From assembly GCF_020885975.1 (NCBI RefSeq), contig NZ_AP025183.1, forward strand, positions 1,798,001 through 1,862,000: 64,000 nt of DNA, written 5' to 3'. Position 1 is the first letter of the stretch. Every line of letters begins with the position of its first letter. The position numbers and the translations under genes were made by a program. Source of the DNA: Flavobacterium ammonificans. Lineage in GTDB: Bacteria > Bacteroidota > Bacteroidia > Flavobacteriales > Flavobacteriaceae. The notes beneath the pieces were generated by a model, which saw only the letters and a program-made list of their open reading frames with translations, was not told the origin of the DNA and made no database searches. This document shows, in pieces, positions 62,711-64,000 of the stretch.

Positions 62711-64000
62711 TTAAGCTGAGTTTCTACTAGCATTGGTGTTTCCAAAAAGAGATCGAGTTACAATTTTTTCATACACCTTGATTAATTTCTCATCCGGATT
62801 TTTCTCTTTCAACAACTCATTAATTCGAGTTAATCCATATTGTTGTATTGTTAACAATGGCAATACAATACGTTCTCTTACATCAATAGAAGCTTTACCA
62901 TCAGGATAATTTTCCATCAACTCTTTATGTCCGGCAATTTTTAACAATAATCGTTTTGTTTCTAAAAATTCATTATAAATAATTTTCCAAAAATCGCCAT
63001 ACTCAGGATCTTTACTCATATAAGCTGTCAAAGGAAAGAATGATTTAGCCAATGACATCATACTATTTTCTAAAAGTGTTTTAAAGAATAGCGAGTCATC
63101 ATACAGATCTTGAACTTTATCCCATTGATTGGTATCTTCAAAATGTTTTAAAGCCGTACCTACTCCAAAAAAACCTGGAACATTTTGCTTTAACTGACTC
63201 CACGAACCCACAAACGGTATCGCTCGTAAGTCGGCAAAATCTAATGATTCGGATTTACTTCTTTTAGATGGTCGACTACCAATATTAGTTTTTGCATAAT
63301 ACTTTAGCGTACTCATTTTTTCTAAATACGGAATAAATTTAGGGTGGTTTTTGAAACTTAAATACTTTTTATACCCTAATTCTGCCAATTGATCTAAAAT
63401 AACTTTTTCATCAATGGTTAATTCATTTCTTCCTTTTGCAAAAACCTGATTAGTAACTCCTGCACTTAGCAAATTCTCTAAATTATAACGGCAAGAATCT
63501 AAGGTACCAAAGTTAGAACTAATGGTTTGACCTTGAACGGTAACTTGGATTTCGTTATTTTCAATTTTTGGACCTAGTGAGGCATAAAATTTATGTGTTT
63601 TACCTCCGCCACGAGCTGGAGGACCACCTCTACCGTCAAAGAAAATCGCTTTAATTCCGTATTGTCTTGAGATTTCAGTTAATGATTCTTTAGCTTTATA
63701 AATACTCCAATTTGCCATTAAATAACCTCCATCTTTGGTTCCGTCAGAGAAACCCAACATGATTGTTTGTTTATTATTTCTATTTTTTAAGTGTTGAGCA
63801 TAGGCTGGATTAGCATACAATTTTTCCATGATTTCATGGGCATTTTGTAAATCATCAACCGATTCAAATAAAGGAATTATATCTACCGTTGGATTAGTCC
63901 AATTACTCAGTTTAAATAAGGCGAAAGTTTCCATTACATTTAATGCACTTTCATTGTTACTAATAATGTAACGATTTGAACCAAACTCACCATTATTATT
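62711..64000 (-). CDS. ppc: Phosphoenolpyruvate carboxylase, C-terminal part (gene runs past the window end)
   Basis: The frame is open from the window end, so the visible 429 residues are the C-terminal half of a protein of about 860. The sequence before the first visible Met (RYIISNNESALNVMETFALF) is conserved PPC, so the Met at 63934 is internal. Catalytic-loop motif FFDGRGGPPARGGGKTH corresponds to FHGRGG...GRGG with His replaced by Asp. Later motifs are RAIPFVGSWSQLKQNVPGFFGVG and the C-terminal NTNASRNSA in place of the common NTG end. It carboxylates PEP to oxaloacetate, refilling the TCA cycle. Confidence 0.92.
   Translation of the reverse strand, partial: NNNGEFGSNRYIISNNESALNVMETFALFKLSNWTNPTVDIIPLFESVDDLQNAHEIMEKLYANPAYAQHLKNRNNKQTIMLGFSDGTKDGGYLMANWSIYKAKESLTEISRQYGIKAIFFDGRGGPPARGGGKTHKFYASLGPKIENNEIQVTVQGQTISSNFGTLDSCRYNLENLLSAGVTNQVFAKGRNELTIDEKVILDQLAELGYKKYLSFKNHPKFIPYLEKMSTLKYYAKTNIGSRPSKRSKSESLDFADLRAIPFVGSWSQLKQNVPGFFGVGTALKHFEDTNQWDKVQDLYDDSLFFKTLLENSMMSLAKSFFPLTAYMSKDPEYGDFWKIIYNEFLETKRLLLKIAGHKELMENYPDGKASIDVRERIVLPLLTIQQYGLTRINELLKEKNPDEKLIKVYEKIVTRSLFGNTNASRNSA

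Noticed and set aside
63934..63934. Met at 63934 as the start of a 407-residue protein
   Set aside because: The frame stays open to the window end and encodes further conserved PEP carboxylase residues (RYIISNNESALN), so this Met is internal to a truncated view.

Overview
The window is AT-rich chromosomal DNA that most likely comes from a Flavobacterium or a close relative in Flavobacteriaceae (Bacteroidota). Several start sites have upstream elements matching the Bacteroidota -7 consensus TAnnTTTG, and purine-rich Shine-Dalgarno sites are rare. Many gene forms are also typical of the group: a CusA pump fused to its outer-membrane channel, a one-piece E1 alpha/beta oxoacid dehydrogenase, a bifunctional hisB, a long ketol-acid reductoisomerase and a deoxyhypusine-synthase-like protein. 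I see no rRNA, tRNA, CRISPR array, phage or intact insertion sequence.

Layout. 1-5780: the 3' part of a heavy-metal RND pump fused to its outer-membrane factor, its lipoprotein adaptor, an MbfA-like ferritin/VIT1 iron transporter and a small membrane protein. 5999-7603: pckA. 7671-15190: a complete histidine operon (hisGDCBHAF-hisIE) behind a transcription attenuator whose leader peptide has four consecutive His codons. A terminator ends the operon. 15244-17905: a PhoD-like phosphatase and an M1 metallopeptidase. 17905-18062: a cluster of REP-like hairpins.

18097-28345 (minus strand): a ten-gene operon that looks like a 3-keto-glycoside pathway. It has a GMC dehydrogenase with a Tat-signalled small subunit, a cytochrome c, a DUF1080 protein (3-keto-disaccharide hydrolase family), two Gfo/Idh/MocA oxidoreductases, three TIM-barrel epimerase/isomerase-like proteins and a nucleoside-permease-type transporter. 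One oxidoreductase plus TIM-barrel set appears exported and another appears cytosolic. 28883-35916: small conserved proteins, two helicases, then a cNMP/CBS/DUF294 protein paired with a DnaQ-fold protein that has lost several catalytic residues. 35965-37872: acs.

38242-45996 (minus strand): a branched-chain amino-acid operon, leuA-leuB-ilvD-ilvB-ilvN-ilvC, without leuCD. 46150-58987: mixed housekeeping genes, including the fused branched-chain E1, an IPNS-like dioxygenase, a GxxExxY protein flanked by inverted repeats, a SUI1 homologue, a nucleoside phosphorylase next to a Ca3427-like binding protein, a class-A-type serine hydrolase, an ABC exporter, proline dehydrogenase and aroB. 59009-62128: a promoter, a possible 59-residue ORF, an arginine-decarboxylase-type enzyme, a DHS-like protein lacking the catalytic lysine, and an acidic protein. 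62187-64000: a DinB protein and the 3' part of ppc.

The most interesting items are the histidine attenuator with a visible antiterminator pairing, the two-compartment 3-keto-glycoside operon, the lysine-less DHS-like enzyme beside a decarboxylase with no agmatinase, the degenerate exonuclease partner of DUF294, and the internal signal peptide with a possible GTG start inside the pump-channel fusion. All functions are read from sequence motifs and family knowledge; no database search was run.
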